From positions 20,587,675-20,651,674 of the forward strand of contig NC_135560.1 in NCBI RefSeq assembly GCF_964340395.1: 64,000 bases of DNA, read 5' to 3'. The position numbers and the translations under genes are program-made. This stretch comes from Glandiceps talaboti (Eukaryota > Hemichordata > Enteropneusta > Spengelidae). Numbering within the stretch: position 1 is the stretch's first letter; every line of letters starts with the position of its first letter. The notes under the pieces are model-generated. The model was not told where the DNA came from. It searched no databases and worked only from the letters and a program-made list of their open reading frames with translations. Shown here piece by piece: positions 36,276 through 50,500 of this stretch.

Positions 36276-37010
36276 CACCCTTGAAGATGATAGAATCTGA
36301 CATTTATATGACATTAATGACAGATAGAAGTCATTAATGTCCCAGTATATCATAGTAGTAGAGGTCTGATAGCGGAGCTGAGAAAATGACATAGTGTAGC
36401 TAGATTGGCTGTATCGGGCCACGGCACAAATCCGACATTCTGACTTTACAAAGTAGGGTATATGAATCTTAACGTTTTTAGAGTGGAAAGATTAAAAAGG
36501 CTTTCATGAACCTGAAATGTCATTACTAATAAGGAACCTCATCATTGACATTATTATGAATACTTATTTTAATACATACATTTAGGAATTATCAAAGAAT
36601 CTTACACTGAAACGGATGGGGTGTGGTGCTTAAGTATACTTTAATCTAAAATAGTACAGTGGCGTACAAATTTGTCTGTGAGTGAAATAAAAGTGAAACG
36701 ATCAAGTCGTCATGATCATGTTGGATATTATATCAATGAATTTCACTGCTGATCATCATCATCATAATAATTTATTTTATTGAATACTAATTGAACAATA
36801 CAATGGAATTAGTTCAATGGAATATACACATTTTTACAATATTCTATATTAATAAATATACAAGATATTAAAACAGAACAAAATGTGATTATGTTTCATA
36901 TTGTTGAAAAGATGTAGTATGAATGCAATGAACTCTTCATCAATAGACTGCTATTTTTGACGGGGTCCTTCTTTGTAATTTTGTCGAGGTGCGTGAAGTG
37001 CACTGGGTTC
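36276..37010 (+). other. SLC5 3' UTR and flank
   Basis: Non-coding. AATAAA at 36686-36691, about 410 bp after the stop, is the best poly(A) signal. An ATC run lies at about 36752-36768. Confidence 0.6.
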
Positions 37011-37698
<688 letters not shown>

Positions 37699-39375
37699 TT
37701 ACTCATTAAGTCCTAGTCTTTCTCTTGCTATCTTTGCAAGCTCTGTGCGCTGAATTTTCCCTGTGTTACCGGAAGGAAATGACTCCTCAAAGAATAGCAC
37801 ATACTTTGGAACAAGGTACTCCTCTAGAATAGGACGTACGAATTCCAAGATATCATCAGCTTTTGCTTCTTGGTCATGTTCCAGACAAATGCATGCACAG
37901 ATTTCTTCCACCATCCGTTCATCAGGAACTGATACAACCTGTGGCATCTTTACTTTTGGATGTCTCATAAGAATTCTCTCAACTTCCATGGGATATATAT
38001 TCCTCCCTCCTTTGATGATGACATCCTTTTTACGACCCATCACCTGTATCCATCCATCTTCCTCCATCAGACAAATGTCACCAGTGTGAAACCAACCGCT
38101 ACTATCGACGTCTTCTTTAGTTTTCTCTTCATCGCCTTCATATCGGAGTAAGACGAAAGGGGACCTTATACACAATTCACCCCTGGCCTTAAGGGGTACT
38201 ATGTTTCCCTTTTCATCGATAATTTTTATTTCTTGGTGTTCAAGTTGATACCCAGGCTCAGCAAACCTTTCCGGGTTGGAGTTAAAAGTATTTGGCCCTC
38301 CAGTTTCTGTTGTTCCATACATGCTGAAGAGATTGGGTGTGACCAGCTTCCTAAACGTGTCAAGAACTTTTCTTGGGACTATATTGCCAGATGTATAGAT
38401 GTATCCAAGTGAGCTAAAATCATAACTCTGATATCGCGACTGCTTGATGACATCAACAAGGATGTGATACATAAACAATGATGCAGTGACACGCTCATTC
38501 ATGATCACCTCTGCTATCATCGAGCCATCAGCTTGTGGGTCTAGTACAATAGTTGTGAACGCCCAAATTACTGTCATGACAGTTCCCATATCAGCACCTG
38601 CATACGCGAATGGGTTCACGCACATATAACGTACATCTTTGCTCACCACCTCTCTTATATTTCGACCAAATGTGTTCATATTTTCCACAAAACACCTATG
38701 TGACCTCACAACTGCTTTAGGTATTCCTGTGCTACCTGATGTAAAGAGAATTGTTACTTCATCATCTTGATGAACTGTTTTCCTAATTTCCACAACTTTC
38801 TTGAAATCGCTTTCTTCCCCAGATTTCAAAATATCATCGAATCGAATCATGCCTGGCTTTTCTTCTTGACAGACATGGATGATTTTCTGAAGAGTTGGGA
38901 AGTGTTCTACTTCAACGTACTGTTTTTTGGCCTTATTCACGTTCGGCATCATTTCCTTTAGCACCTTCTCGGGGTTACCAGAACCAACTATCAAAACAGA
39001 TACCTTAGTTTTCTTAACAAGATGGTTCATATATTCTGCGTTGTATCCCACCAGAAAACGGACATACATCATCTTGGCGTAAGCAGTTGCATATTGGGAA
39101 AGGATCCATTCATATCGATTTTCAAACCAAATACCAACTCGATCTCCTGGTTTCAGACCCAAGTGGAGAAGACCTGCCGCCAGTTTGATGACGTCATCAC
39201 GAAGCTGTTTGTATGTGATCATTTTACTTCCCATCTTAGAGATGAATATAAACGCTTCCTTGTCTGGACAATTCTCTGCTGTTCGATCCAATACATCACA
39301 TAATGTCATTCCTGTACGAGCAATAGCTGACGCACTATGACGATAACTGGTGGTCGATTTGAAAAACTTTGCCAT
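37699..39375 (-). CDS. ACSF2-like medium-chain acyl-CoA ligase (AMP-binding enzyme)
   Basis: ATP-dependent activation of fatty or related acids to acyl-CoA through an acyl-AMP intermediate. Single coding exon of 558 residues from ATG 39375 (MAKFFKSTTSYRHSA) to TAA 37699. ANL-family motifs in order: the nucleotide loop ILFTSGSTGIPKAVVRSH (about residue 210), YGTTETGG, GWFHTGDICLMEEDGW, VMGRKKDVIIKGGRNIYPME, and the C-terminal GNTGKIQR carrying the catalytic lysine. All key residues are present. Closest in my memory is ACSF2 (MGEEICACI, IPKYIVF against VEEICACI, VPKYVLF here). The basic, Ser/Thr-rich N terminus could be a mitochondrial targeting peptide; ACSF2 is mitochondrial. There is no peroxisomal C-terminal signal. 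The coding region lacks introns, unlike its multi-exon neighbours. Confidence 0.92.
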   Translation of the reverse strand: MAKFFKSTTSYRHSASAIARTGMTLCDVLDRTAENCPDKEAFIFISKMGSKMITYKQLRDDVIKLAAGLLHLGLKPGDRVGIWFENRYEWILSQYATAYAKMMYVRFLVGYNAEYMNHLVKKTKVSVLIVGSGNPEKVLKEMMPNVNKAKKQYVEVEHFPTLQKIIHVCQEEKPGMIRFDDILKSGEESDFKKVVEIRKTVHQDDEVTILFTSGSTGIPKAVVRSHRCFVENMNTFGRNIREVVSKDVRYMCVNPFAYAGADMGTVMTVIWAFTTIVLDPQADGSMIAEVIMNERVTASLFMYHILVDVIKQSRYQSYDFSSLGYIYTSGNIVPRKVLDTFRKLVTPNLFSMYGTTETGGPNTFNSNPERFAEPGYQLEHQEIKIIDEKGNIVPLKARGELCIRSPFVLLRYEGDEEKTKEDVDSSGWFHTGDICLMEEDGWIQVMGRKKDVIIKGGRNIYPMEVERILMRHPKVKMPQVVSVPDERMVEEICACICLEHDQEAKADDILEFVRPILEEYLVPKYVLFFEESFPSGNTGKIQRTELAKIARERLGLNE

Positions 39376-39390
39376 TTCGTGATGTTCTCA

Positions 39391-39801
39391 CCTGTGATAG
39401 AAGATAAAAAACAATATCAATCGAAAGAAAACACAATATATGACAGTTTACTTGGCTTTCCAAATTAACATGCAACTGTATGGCATGTTTTCTTGCCGAG
39501 AAAGTCTTTGGACATGTCTATTTTATACACAAACCGGACAGGCAAACATGACAGTCCACCAATGTGACATCATCACAGAAGGTGGACAGTTAGATGTACA
39601 TAACTGACAGTACTTTCACACCTAAATTTACATATATTAAAGCTAACCTTTTGACACCCCTGGTTTCTCAACACCTCCAGCAAATATGGACCATTCTGTC
39701 AGATCCAGTTAGACACTGAAGAAGGACAAGTTATTTGTTCAAAACATGTCTATTTCTCAATCAAAAGTGGAAGAAGAGAAATTGCGTATGGAAAAAGTGA
39801 T

Positions 39802-39843
<42 letters not shown>

Positions 39844-40610
39844 CCAACCAACCACTGCCCGCAGTCAGAATAGACCAGTTTTGATCTACAAATGTTAATA
39901 TATTAACGTTTCATTTGAAATTAAGCAGTTAACGCCAACAATCCAGCGCTTCCAACTACTGTTATACACCAATTTATCGTTTCGTGGTTGAAACGTTTGC
40001 CGAATGTCCGACGGCCCGGAGAAATGTACACTCCGCTTTTAATTTACACGGTGGTGACACTGTGGCGGAAGTCAGCGAGTCAGAAAATGAATCAAAAGGG
40101 GGCGTAGAGATGACCGGGTTTCAAGCAATAAAAGGAAGAGCCAGAACTTGTACCTTAGCAAATACCAGGGGGGACTAGATGTCTCCGATAAGGGTAGTGT
40201 ATAGCGTGAGATAAAAAGGTGTTAAAATCAACTCATGGATATATATTAACATGACCGCTAGAGTATATCTGGCTTGGATAGCCGTTAGTGGCCACGGTGC
40301 TAGTCGTCCAGCCATTTGAGTGAAACAGCAACATCGTTAAAATGAAACCCGTGGCATGATTTTTTGATAGGCAGAAATACATGTTGACGGCTAGCTGTCA
40401 TCCAATTTCTTCGTAACGACCTCATCGTCGTGCAAAAGATTGTATATTTTTGACAAGTGGATCATAATAACCAAACAATCAATGTATATAATACATCTAT
40501 CACACAGGATATACTTACCTTTAAGAGTTATTAGCTAGAAGAAAGCCAGATAATCTAGAAGCCACGAATTAAAACTTCTCGAGACTGTATAAAGTGACTC
40601 TGCTAGTGTA
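39391..40610 (-). other. 5' UTR exon, intron and promoter of the ligase gene
   Basis: On the minus strand an acceptor CTATCACAG ends at 39392 ahead of the ATG, and a strong donor AAAG|GTAAGT lies at 40519. A non-coding first exon of roughly 40590-40519 and a 1.1 kb intron are likely. Just upstream on the minus strand are a TATA-like TTTATACA (about 40590) and a CACGTG E-box (about 40613). The intron holds an AATC array (39808-39842). Confidence 0.5.
39808..39855. repeat. (AATC)n then (AACC)n short array
   Basis: About nine AATC units grade into AACC units, within the ligase 5' intron. Confidence 0.85.
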
Positions 40611-40619
40611 CCACGTGAT

Positions 40620-43600
40620 GTTGTTTAGACCAGGCTACTTTGCCCTTAATATCAAACACAAAGAAAGGTGTTTACGCAAAACCTGCTGTGTGTGCGGAGA
40701 CAATTTATCACTGTACAGTTGCAGGTCAGCTAGGTCAGATGACATATGATCACTCTGAGTGTGTCAGCGCGGTGGAAAAAATCGACGTAAATGAGCGACT
40801 CAATGACTCATTGACTTAATAGAGGCTTACCTCACTTAACCGCAAAGACAATAGTATATGAAGACGTTTCCCAGGTAGGCCTAGTATGGTCATGAACGCG
40901 CCGCTATATAATATAATATTTGATTTTTCCAAGGCATCAGAAATCTCCTACGCGAAGGATCAGATATAAATTGAAAAATTGAAAACAAAATCAGACTAAA
41001 ATGTTTTATTGGCCTGGTCATCGTGCATGGTTCATAATGGCCTCTGACTTGACCTATAACTATCAGTTAATGGCCTCTGACTTGACTTAACTATCAGTTA
41101 AAACTAACGTTGTAAGAAGAATGCAAGTATATTACATTATAATAATGATATCATAATAATGTACATTTTGTACTAATTATAATGGTGTATTATTACATTA
41201 TGCAATACATGATGGCCACTGTTGGTATTAACCCACGTATTATATGTATGTAGTTTTACACAGTGAATAGAAAACACACCACGCAGTTCACAGACCTCAC
41301 CGATGAAATTGATTGCTTAAACTCTTCAACAAACACACCATGTCGTTATTGAAAAACACAAACACTTTTAAATCCTTAACAACTTCCAAACTTCCAATGT
41401 GATTTAAGTGACAGGTGCTATCGCAGTGCATTTTCCCCGACATCTATAGTCACTGTCAGTCTGAGCTTAATGAGGATAGCCTGTCTTTAAGTATGTACAA
41501 ATTAAAGTGACCGATAGTTATTACAAGACGAATGGTGATAATGTGTCGACAGCAGTCCCAGGTGTGACATATATAACCATTATGATTGTAATTATGCCAG
41601 TAAGACAATTACTGATATGAATAATCGTCTACTACATAACGTAATATTAATTTATTGGTCTATGTACTGAATAAGTAAGTTTTTCACCTCAATTCAGTTG
41701 CCAACAGAGAACACGGTCTTCTTTTAAATTACAAGATAATGTATCTCTCACGCTATCATTTAAATGTACCAGCTTGTGCTCATTGTTTAAATCATTTCTT
41801 TAGTGTGTATTCTGCTTTGATATATGTACAAAATTAAAAACAATACACATTACAAATCTTAACTTATCCCGATTTGATATATTTGGGTACTTGAAGGAAA
41901 TTCAAAACAAAAACAACAAATGTAAACCCCATAATTTTGTATTCAGCTCAAGATTTCATCTCCCATAAATAATAGGACTGATTCATACTAGGACTGATAA
42001 AACATGGCACTATCTTATTTGTAACACTAGCCCCTAGGGATATGGCAGGGTCACATAGTTATTTATTATCCATTGTTGTACTTTCATGTCTACGATGTAT
42101 ATAGTGTTAGAACTAAAGCTCCGTTATAGTTCGCAAGATACTGTTCAATATCAATGAAGTCATGTACTCGCAGAAGAGACAATTGTTACGAATTCAACAC
42201 CTAATGTATGATATCAATTAATATATCACGCTCTTCATAGGTCAAAAAGATGTACCTCATTAAGGATTGGCAACAGTTTCTCGATTAAATTAACTTTCAC
42301 TAATTTGTTCATTGAATACTAAGTAATAAATTGTAATCTCAAGATATCGATATTTTTTTTTATCTTCATTCGTAATTGCGTTCATTAGTTCTGAGTGTTT
42401 AGTCTTTTCAACTCGAACAGTGCACACATTCTTGATGCTTCGCTGGTCACTGGTTATTACGCTGCACAATATGATAGAATATTTCCAATGTTTCTTGGTA
42501 CATTTGTGATCAACATTGTCATCATTTTGAGTCATACACACTTATAACTAGTCAAATCATTTGATTAAATGGTGCCTTTTTGTCTGCAGTAGTTATTACG
42601 TGGTCTTTATGGTTTAAAACAACATACCAGTTTACCACCTCACTACATGGTGACTGTTGTTAGCTATAGTTATTCCTATACTCGTCTATCTTAATGGATA
42701 ATTTGCCAACCTACAATTGGTCCGACAATGATTAAGTTCACATATGGCGAGCTATTACGATATAACACCATCGATTTACTACTGCAGCTGTAATAGTACA
42801 CACATGACTTGTTCAAAAACGTTAAACTGTTAGATTATTCAGCAGTAGGCTAGGGTGACAATAGTTGTCTATGAAAGCTTTAATGAGAACAGATCACGTG
42901 AGAGGTACACATCGACGTAATCTCGAACAATACACAATTTGTATGACTTCTGTAATCATTTCTAATCCTGTAATTCATACGTACACCAAGGTGACGGAAT
43001 TCGTAAAAAGGTAAGCACGAATTGTCTTTGGGAAAGGTATAATGTATATTATAGTATAGTAACATTATCTTAATCTGATAGAATGTACGACCAATTTACC
43101 ACCGACGATATTTAATAACATATATCCAAGGCTACATGGTCATAAGTACATCATAATTGCAACACCCTGAATTTCTAATACTGTGAGTCTTTGATCTGAA
43201 GTGTAGCATGACTGAAACATGGTCATAACAAAAACAGATTAACTTTGACCTGACTAGATAAGCCTATATTAGATGTGATATGATTCATATCAAAGCTGTA
43301 GTTAATATTTATCAACGGATCGTTTGATTTATTTTTGTTGATTTATTTTTGTGATGTATTTTCTTAGACGTTGTCTAAGTCTGTAGCTATGGGAAATATT
43401 GCTAAAAATTCAACCAAAACCAAAAAAAAGTGTCTAACCCTATACTTTTGGCAGTGCCCACAAGAACAGCCTGCCAAAAGTTTGGTTTACATTAAAAATA
43501 GATTTCATAACCGTACACTATCTGCTTGTATATTGATGAACTGAAAAAGTAATATTATCATTTAATTGACATTCTCCATTCAAATCTTAATTAGACTTAC

Positions 43601-44964
43601 AGCAGGGTTTGAGTGGAGAGTCAAGTTAAAGCAAGAAATTACTACATGGCTGTAAACTTGGAAATCTTGTCAGCGTAACGTTATTGGGAATAAAATGAAG
43701 AAAATGAAGCTATCACCTTACTAGTAGAGCAATACTATATTTAACAACATATTTCACGAATGAAAACCATCTCACTTGAAACAGAGCATATAATATTCTC
43801 TGCTATTTGTTCTCTAAAAAGTAAATGTACTAAGAAATGACATTATATACCTTGACTTGATATACTTCCATTTAATTTTCCTACAATTTTAAACGTATAT
43901 AACTGAGATGCCGTTTGGTATTTAAAATCTTCTTTTAGCTAGAATGCAACCCCCTTTCTTACTCACATCTCTGCACTGTGATAGGTGTCATTCAGAATTA
44001 CAACTGCTGTCCAGCCCACAAGCCAAACATCAACATTACAAAGTGAGTAAATCTGGAAGGCCAAACAATTCCAAAGGGGAATTCATTAGAGATTTGATTT
44101 CCTATGGACATTTGGATTTTGGTATGAATATAAGCCTTTGACCTTTAAACTCGTACTCTCCCACAACACGCTTCCTTCTGCATGTGATCTGTATTCGTCT
44201 CTGTATCGTGTGTTATAAATCCAGATTTGTACTGATATGCTGGTTGCTAAATGTCTCTGTATGTAAATGTGGTAGCATCAATATTCATCCTCACCGTTCA
44301 CTTCATATTGACCTACCTTCGCAAAAAGACATTGCTCATAATGAACTTTACAATGTTGTGACTTTATTGCCGGTGTGTTTTAGTGAAACATTACATTCGA
44401 GTAAAACCCTTAGGCTTACATGTTTTAAATTGACAATGGGTGAGAATACTGAATACGGTTTTAACAGTAATAAATAGGTCATTAAAGGGTCTCTATACAT
44501 TTATAAAGGCTTTATGAAAGCTAATTTTAGTAACTTTCCGGATGAAAACACAATAGGAATTCATTAGCCTTCCCACGAAGCTCAGTGTATACACACTTAT
44601 TAATTATTCAATAAAGTAATCTATCAAAGTAAATGCTATTCACAACTAAATCAGACGTTTGGTAGATATACATTTATGTATATCTAAGTTAGTGAAAGTG
44701 TTCGTCTGACGAAACGAAACGTAACAAAACTAATCAGCTATTCACAGAAATAAAATTAATATACACAGCATCTCATGAAGTGTGATGTATTTTAACTTGT
44801 AAAATCTATCATACGGGTACTCTTCAATGACAACTCAAAAATCGTGAAATAGATGATAATTTCATTAAACAAGTGATGTCATTCTCTTTTTGTGAAAAAA
44901 CAACAACTTTACGTCGTGTACGATTGAAAAAGAAACTTGAACGACTAGCAGTTATCATGGTTCT
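40620..44964. other. Intergenic, no gene supported
   Basis: About 4.3 kb of AT-rich sequence. Open frames are short and unlike any family I know. A 33 bp tandem duplication (TGGCCTCTGACTTGAC unit) lies at about 41038-41103. I see no RNA gene. Confidence 0.5.
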
Positions 44965-45435
44965 AGGACAAATGCCCCCCGGACAAACGCCCCCGTAGGA
45001 AAAATGCCCCTGGACAAACGCCCCCGGTAGGATTGTCATTGCCTACGGATAGAGATCCAAAAAATCCAGATTTTGGGAATACACTTAAAATATGTTTTTC
45101 TCACTTTTAATGTATAACTGAAGAAGAGGATAGACAGAAGATGTTCAAAAAATGTTGAATTCGACCAAAGAGGGCATGATTTGGTTTTATCACTTTTATT
45201 GTATTATTACCAAAAGCGTGCTCATACAGTGATTTCGTGATAAAACCGTATTTTTAGTTTTAAGTACACCGCCTGAAATCACGCCTTTCAATCACACTAT
45301 GGTAGAAATGCTAAGTAACCATAAAAAACAATGCCTTTCTTGGTTGAATTGTGAGCCATAGTCCTACCGTAGGTATTTGTTGGGGGGGGGGGGGCATTTG
45401 TCCTACGGGAGCATTTGTCCGGGGGCATTTGTCCT
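44965..45435. mobile_element. 471 bp inverted-repeat element with GGACAAATGCCCC subrepeats
   Basis: The left arm 44965-45032 holds repeated AGGACAAATGCCCCC / GGACAAACGCCCCC units with GTAGGA linkers. The right arm 45360-45435 has the same units inverted (GGGGGCATTTGTCC). The interior is AT-rich and non-coding. The arms are themselves tandem arrays, as in foldback-type elements. No transposase and no clear target-site duplication are visible. Confidence 0.78.
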
Positions 45436-47264
45436 GTTACCTTCATTTTTATCTGGGTAAAAGATAGGCACGGCTGTGTGAGTGATTGTATAGTCTGGCC
45501 AGAAGCTGTATGATAGAGGAGCTGTATGATAGAGGACTCTGAAGGTACTTCTTGAATAACCACTCCATTTATCATCAGTGTTGAAAAAAATAATCACTGC
45601 AATTCCAATCTTTGAAAGTAAACTGGGTGTCTCCAAATCAGACTGTTGATCAAGAAATGAGCACACGTCCATACTTTCAAAGTTTAATTTCTTTAGTAGT
45701 TTGTACTTTTCTCCTTTTCTATCGATTTACAAAATCATAAAAAGTATTTCATTTATGAAAGGCAATTATTTTGAATATTTTAATGTATGACGGGGACGTC
45801 ACACTTTGGAAGGAGGGGATAGTGTTACGGATGACAGAATACAACTTTTTAACATTCGCTAAGTTTTGATGTTTTGCGAGGTCACTGTGAACTCTCAGCT
45901 GTCATGAATTAATACTTAGAATAAATGTTTGCATTTCGCGATTAGTATTCTTCTAAGATGACAACATTAAGTTATAAGATCGACAGTGTCAAATAATGAC
46001 TGATTACAGACAGTTGGAAGGACGATGACGTGATCACATTGTTTGGCTAGTTTTCCCATTTGTCGATATTATTTGCATTTAATTAAGGCATCAGCAACAC
46101 TTCCGTTTTATTCATTAATGGTGCTGATTATTTTATCACCCAATCATTTGAGTATTGTATATTTAATGTTTATAAAAAATTAATGGAATAATAAAATTAT
46201 GGATTCATTCTTTGGAAGTGAGCGAGCTGAAGGCAGCAGCTAGGCCTAGACAAGGAGCTTCCATCTGCTCCGTGGATACTTCTAAATGATCCAGGTTAAC
46301 CATGAACATTGTGTGTAGTCTGAGCTAATTCCCGAATGTCCAAGTCGATCTCGTGTACGGAGTGGAGAGAGAGAGAGAGAGAGAGTAACATTGGAGGAGG
46401 GTTACGTTAACATTAGAGACCCCTCCCCCATTTGTTACACTAGCAGATGTCTGATATGCGGTTATACCATAAATCATGGTTATGCGTATGGTGGCTAATG
46501 AAACTTGTGGACGGAATGATATGAATATCTAAATGCTATATCAAGAATATTATATTCTCATACCGTCTAGTCTAAAGGTGTCTATAGAGAACGATTTGTC
46601 GCAATAGTGCATCTCCTCATCGTTAAAGACAAAAGTTTAGTTGTGTGTGAAGTTGTCTTGAACCATCTCTGAATCCTTACATACGTTGGTATATAGATAC
46701 TCCTGTGATATTCCGTCCCCCTGTTCAGCAAAATAAGACCACAGTTCTAAAAAGACTCAGTTTCACCAGACTGTTGCTTTATAAAAACCACCAACTATTT
46801 GCTTTTTAAATTTACCCAAGACATGAAAAGACAGCAGTGCTACTCGTTTCAGTTTATGAATATATACATGTAATATGTATCATGTGTTTATCGAATTAAT
46901 CATCCATTGGGGGTAATAAACCAGACCTAACACTATATACATCTACTACGCAACTACAATTAGCATAAGCATATGTTTATATTACTTTCGACGGATGTTT
47001 ACATACATAATTACAGCGAACATTCTAGTTTCATAGGGTATACATTTTGTTTTTATTTAATTTCTTAGAGTATAGTTTGCTTATATCAAAAAGATTTAAC
47101 TGTCAATGTCAATTTCTGTAATAGTTCATAACATTCAATATTTTCAGTATAGTTTGATAAATTGTCGAGACATTCCATGATCTACATACCAAGCTTCTTT
47201 GATGATATTACACCTGAGTGTAGGACAGGCATCCATTAACACGTATTAGAATATTGTTAGCAAG
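45436..47264 (+). other. Upstream region of the receptor gene
   Basis: Mostly featureless AT-rich DNA with a short GA run (46366-46386). A candidate non-coding first exon of the receptor gene ends at 47264 with donor CAAG|GTGAGT. Its 5' end and promoter cannot be placed. Confidence 0.4.
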
Positions 47265-47535
47265 GTGAGTTTTTGTATTCATTTTTGAACAATTTGTACA
47301 CTTGTACAAAAATAACAATATTTATTGGAAAGAATTAACCTAACGTTTATTGTGCAAACATACATTTATGGTGCTGGGATAGAACTATGTCAATCTAATA
47401 GTAACAATTCGGTCCGTACTATTTTTCAACCAGGCTAGGGGGACGAGTATCATAACGTATTGTTGCCGCCACAAACTTCAATGCGTCCAGCGTACAGCAA
47501 GTCACAATTTCGAAGGCTCAATTATTTCAGCTAGG

Positions 47536-50500
47536 ATGATGACTCCGGGGATTATCTTGTATTTCCTTGCATTCTTATACACAATAGGTAAGTAATTAAA
47601 TTATATTTGAATATAACCATTCTTAATTATTTTAGCAACTTTTCTCTCAGGATGATCACAGGACATTGGTGTTTCATACACCCTACAAAGATACACATGG
47701 ATTTCTATGATCTTTGCAAAATTGTCTGCTTGATCATATCATTACGGATGGTTGGATGTCTTCCAGTATAGTTCGTCTTGTTAAATTCGTCTTTTGTTAT
47801 TTCTAAGCATCTTTTCATTCGAGGTCAATATTTAAATATCCCTGCTGATATCGAAACCTCACCCCATATTATGCACAGATACAACTCATGCGATCTGTAC
47901 ATGTACACCAGAGATGCATATATATTATGTAGTATAGTATTCTGTATGCATTGACTTGCTATTGTAATATGTACAAAACAAAATAAACGAATATGAATTT
48001 GAAAAGTGACGTTAGTTGATTTGTGATCGATGATGATATATTGTGGATTTAACGCGAGGGTGTTAAAGACAGGGTTAGTCATTACATTCACATTACGATA
48101 AATGATAAGATCGACACTTGTACCATGACACGGAAAAATGATACGTATTATAATGCATGGTTGTTATCTGTTAATATTGCTATTTTCAAATGTTGCATGC
48201 TCGTGATATGTTTCATAAATAGGTGAGTTTGATGGCAAGCTAGGACATGAATAGGATGATACTTCTATAATTGATTGTTATGTTAAATACTGTCGCAACA
48301 TATATGAGTAATGATAAAAGAGTATAATTTATGCAATACCATCTGTAGTTTGTACACATCTATTAATATCACAAATCAACGGAATGTAAATTCACGTAGG
48401 CTGTCTAGGGCAATGACAACATATTAAGTTGAATAATGTATTTGCCAGTGTACCAATACAGATCTGTTATCATAGTTACATCACAACAAAAATTAAATAA
48501 GTGAGCCGAAAAATGCATTTTGATAGTCATATTAATTTTTACCCAATTTTGCAATCAACGCTACTGATTATTATTATTATAACTAGTCTATATAATTGTG
48601 GAAGGATGGATGTCACCATACATGTTTTAGTGGTTACAATTTGTCCAAATCAGCCGCAATGATCTATTACAGTAGGTATTCTAGATCTATTCGAAGAAAC
48701 ATTCAAAATTGTTTGAAGAAGGATAACAATGTTGAATGCCGATATTTTAAAACCATGTGAACAAAGTCAAAAATACTGAATAACAGATTTCGACGCTGAT
48801 AATGTATAGCACATTTGCATATACATCTCTGAGTACAATTAGTAATGTCAGCTATAGATCCAACAGCGCCTCAGCAATCATGATTATTTGATTTGATGGC
48901 ACTTATGCAAGCCAACAAATCTTCAACAAACATCGCGAATCGTAAAAAGACATAAAACAATAAGGAGAATCATTTTCGGCTCGACGAATGTACTTAAGTG
49001 GAATAGAAAACTTAAATTATTATAAAGTGGTCTGCAAGAGAGGAAACACAGAAGTAGGCCTACGTTTGGCGCATAAAACATGCCCCAATAATGTCTTTTC
49101 ACTTGTAGTTACACATTCATTTCATTCTTTATCCTTACGTTATTCTTCGACACACACATTCCGCCATATAGATGCATATTCATCTGTGACTCTTTTCTTG
49201 GTGACTGATTAGATCACGATAGCCTTACGAAAGGGAGGAATAAAGCGATTATCCTAGTTTTAGGACATAATCCCTACACCTCAACCTGTAATCATGATAC
49301 GCGTCTTGCGTGATCTAGCAAGAAATAATGGCAACTGATAATTACAGTTCAAACAACGTCGGTCACAGATGTCTTGTTCCCTTGTTGTCATGGGCTGATC
49401 CACATGGGTGCCTATATTCTTGCTAATTTCCAACGAATCTCTAAGGTACAATGTAAGTGGTTGTTGTTGGAATCAGAAACGCTCTAACATACAGAAGAGG
49501 TAAGTGGACGACCTTCCCAAGTGGTTGTAAATGTTAAAATTCCACATATTAATAAGGTAAAAATGCACTGGTAAGCATGAATTTCGGTTCACATTTTATA
49601 CGTAATGACTACTCGGCATATCTGTTTTATGTGGGGGGGGGGGAAATTTATCAGTCTAGATGGCAATAGAATGTATAACATATGTTATACAGGTAACAGT
49701 AGTAACAAAAGTAGAACTAATTATGTAACTAGTATAGCTTTTTCAGATGCAGAATGTGTACACACCTCTGTTAACCACACGTTACTAAATTAGTCCCAAT
49801 ATAGTGAAAATGATAAATCGTCATTCAAATAGGTAGGGAATACGTAAGCTGTTTATTCGAGCCACGCCACTGTCAAACATTCATTGAGCACGATTTGAAC
49901 CACAAGTGTGTCCCTGTCAACAAAGCTGTACAATTGGGGGACTTGGGAGGATAGAAATCGTAATATGGTATGTCTTTGAACGCTATGAGCAGTGAATGCT
50001 GGATGAAAATAATTGGGTGTATACTGTAGTTGTTCATGGTAAGAAACAAATAAATGAATACAAAGATGTAAACCCCTAAAAGAACAATTTTGATTTTATG
50101 TGAACACGTGTTCAATCTGCTTTCAGGTAAAGGCCTCTTTGACTTGTAAATGCAAATTTACAAAAATATCGACAATCTTATTTCAAGAAACCATCCGTAG
50201 TTGTCATTAATGTTCATCTTTTTGCACAAGAATGTTGTACATCATCTGGTCTCTTGAGCAAGAGATAATAAGCTTAACCCTTGTTTTGTCATAAAAGATG
50301 ATAGGGAAGGTGTTGAGTGATTCTAACTAGAAACACATCATTGATCATTAACATACGGTCAAAATTATGTTATTTTTATCACATTTCATGGGTTTATTTG
50401 TTTTGATGAATGTCGGAATATTTATCAAATTTTAGGGTCTCAATTTCAAATTCTTAATTTTGCATTCTGAAGTCTAAAGTAAGAAAGGCTTTCACATACT

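Noticed and set aside
39984-40178. 64-codon plus-strand frame in a CpG-containing stretch
   Set aside because: No family resemblance, and it lies in the presumed 5' intron of the minus-strand ligase gene.
43944-44477. Two adjacent plus-strand frames (MQPPFLLTS..., MICIRLCIV...)
   Set aside because: No recognisable motif, no supporting splice pattern and no similarity I know. Left as unannotated intergenic sequence.
44824-45672. Minus-strand frames with Cys/Pro/Gly-rich peptides
   Set aside because: They arise from the GGACAAATGCCCC arms and core of the inverted-repeat element rather than a gene.
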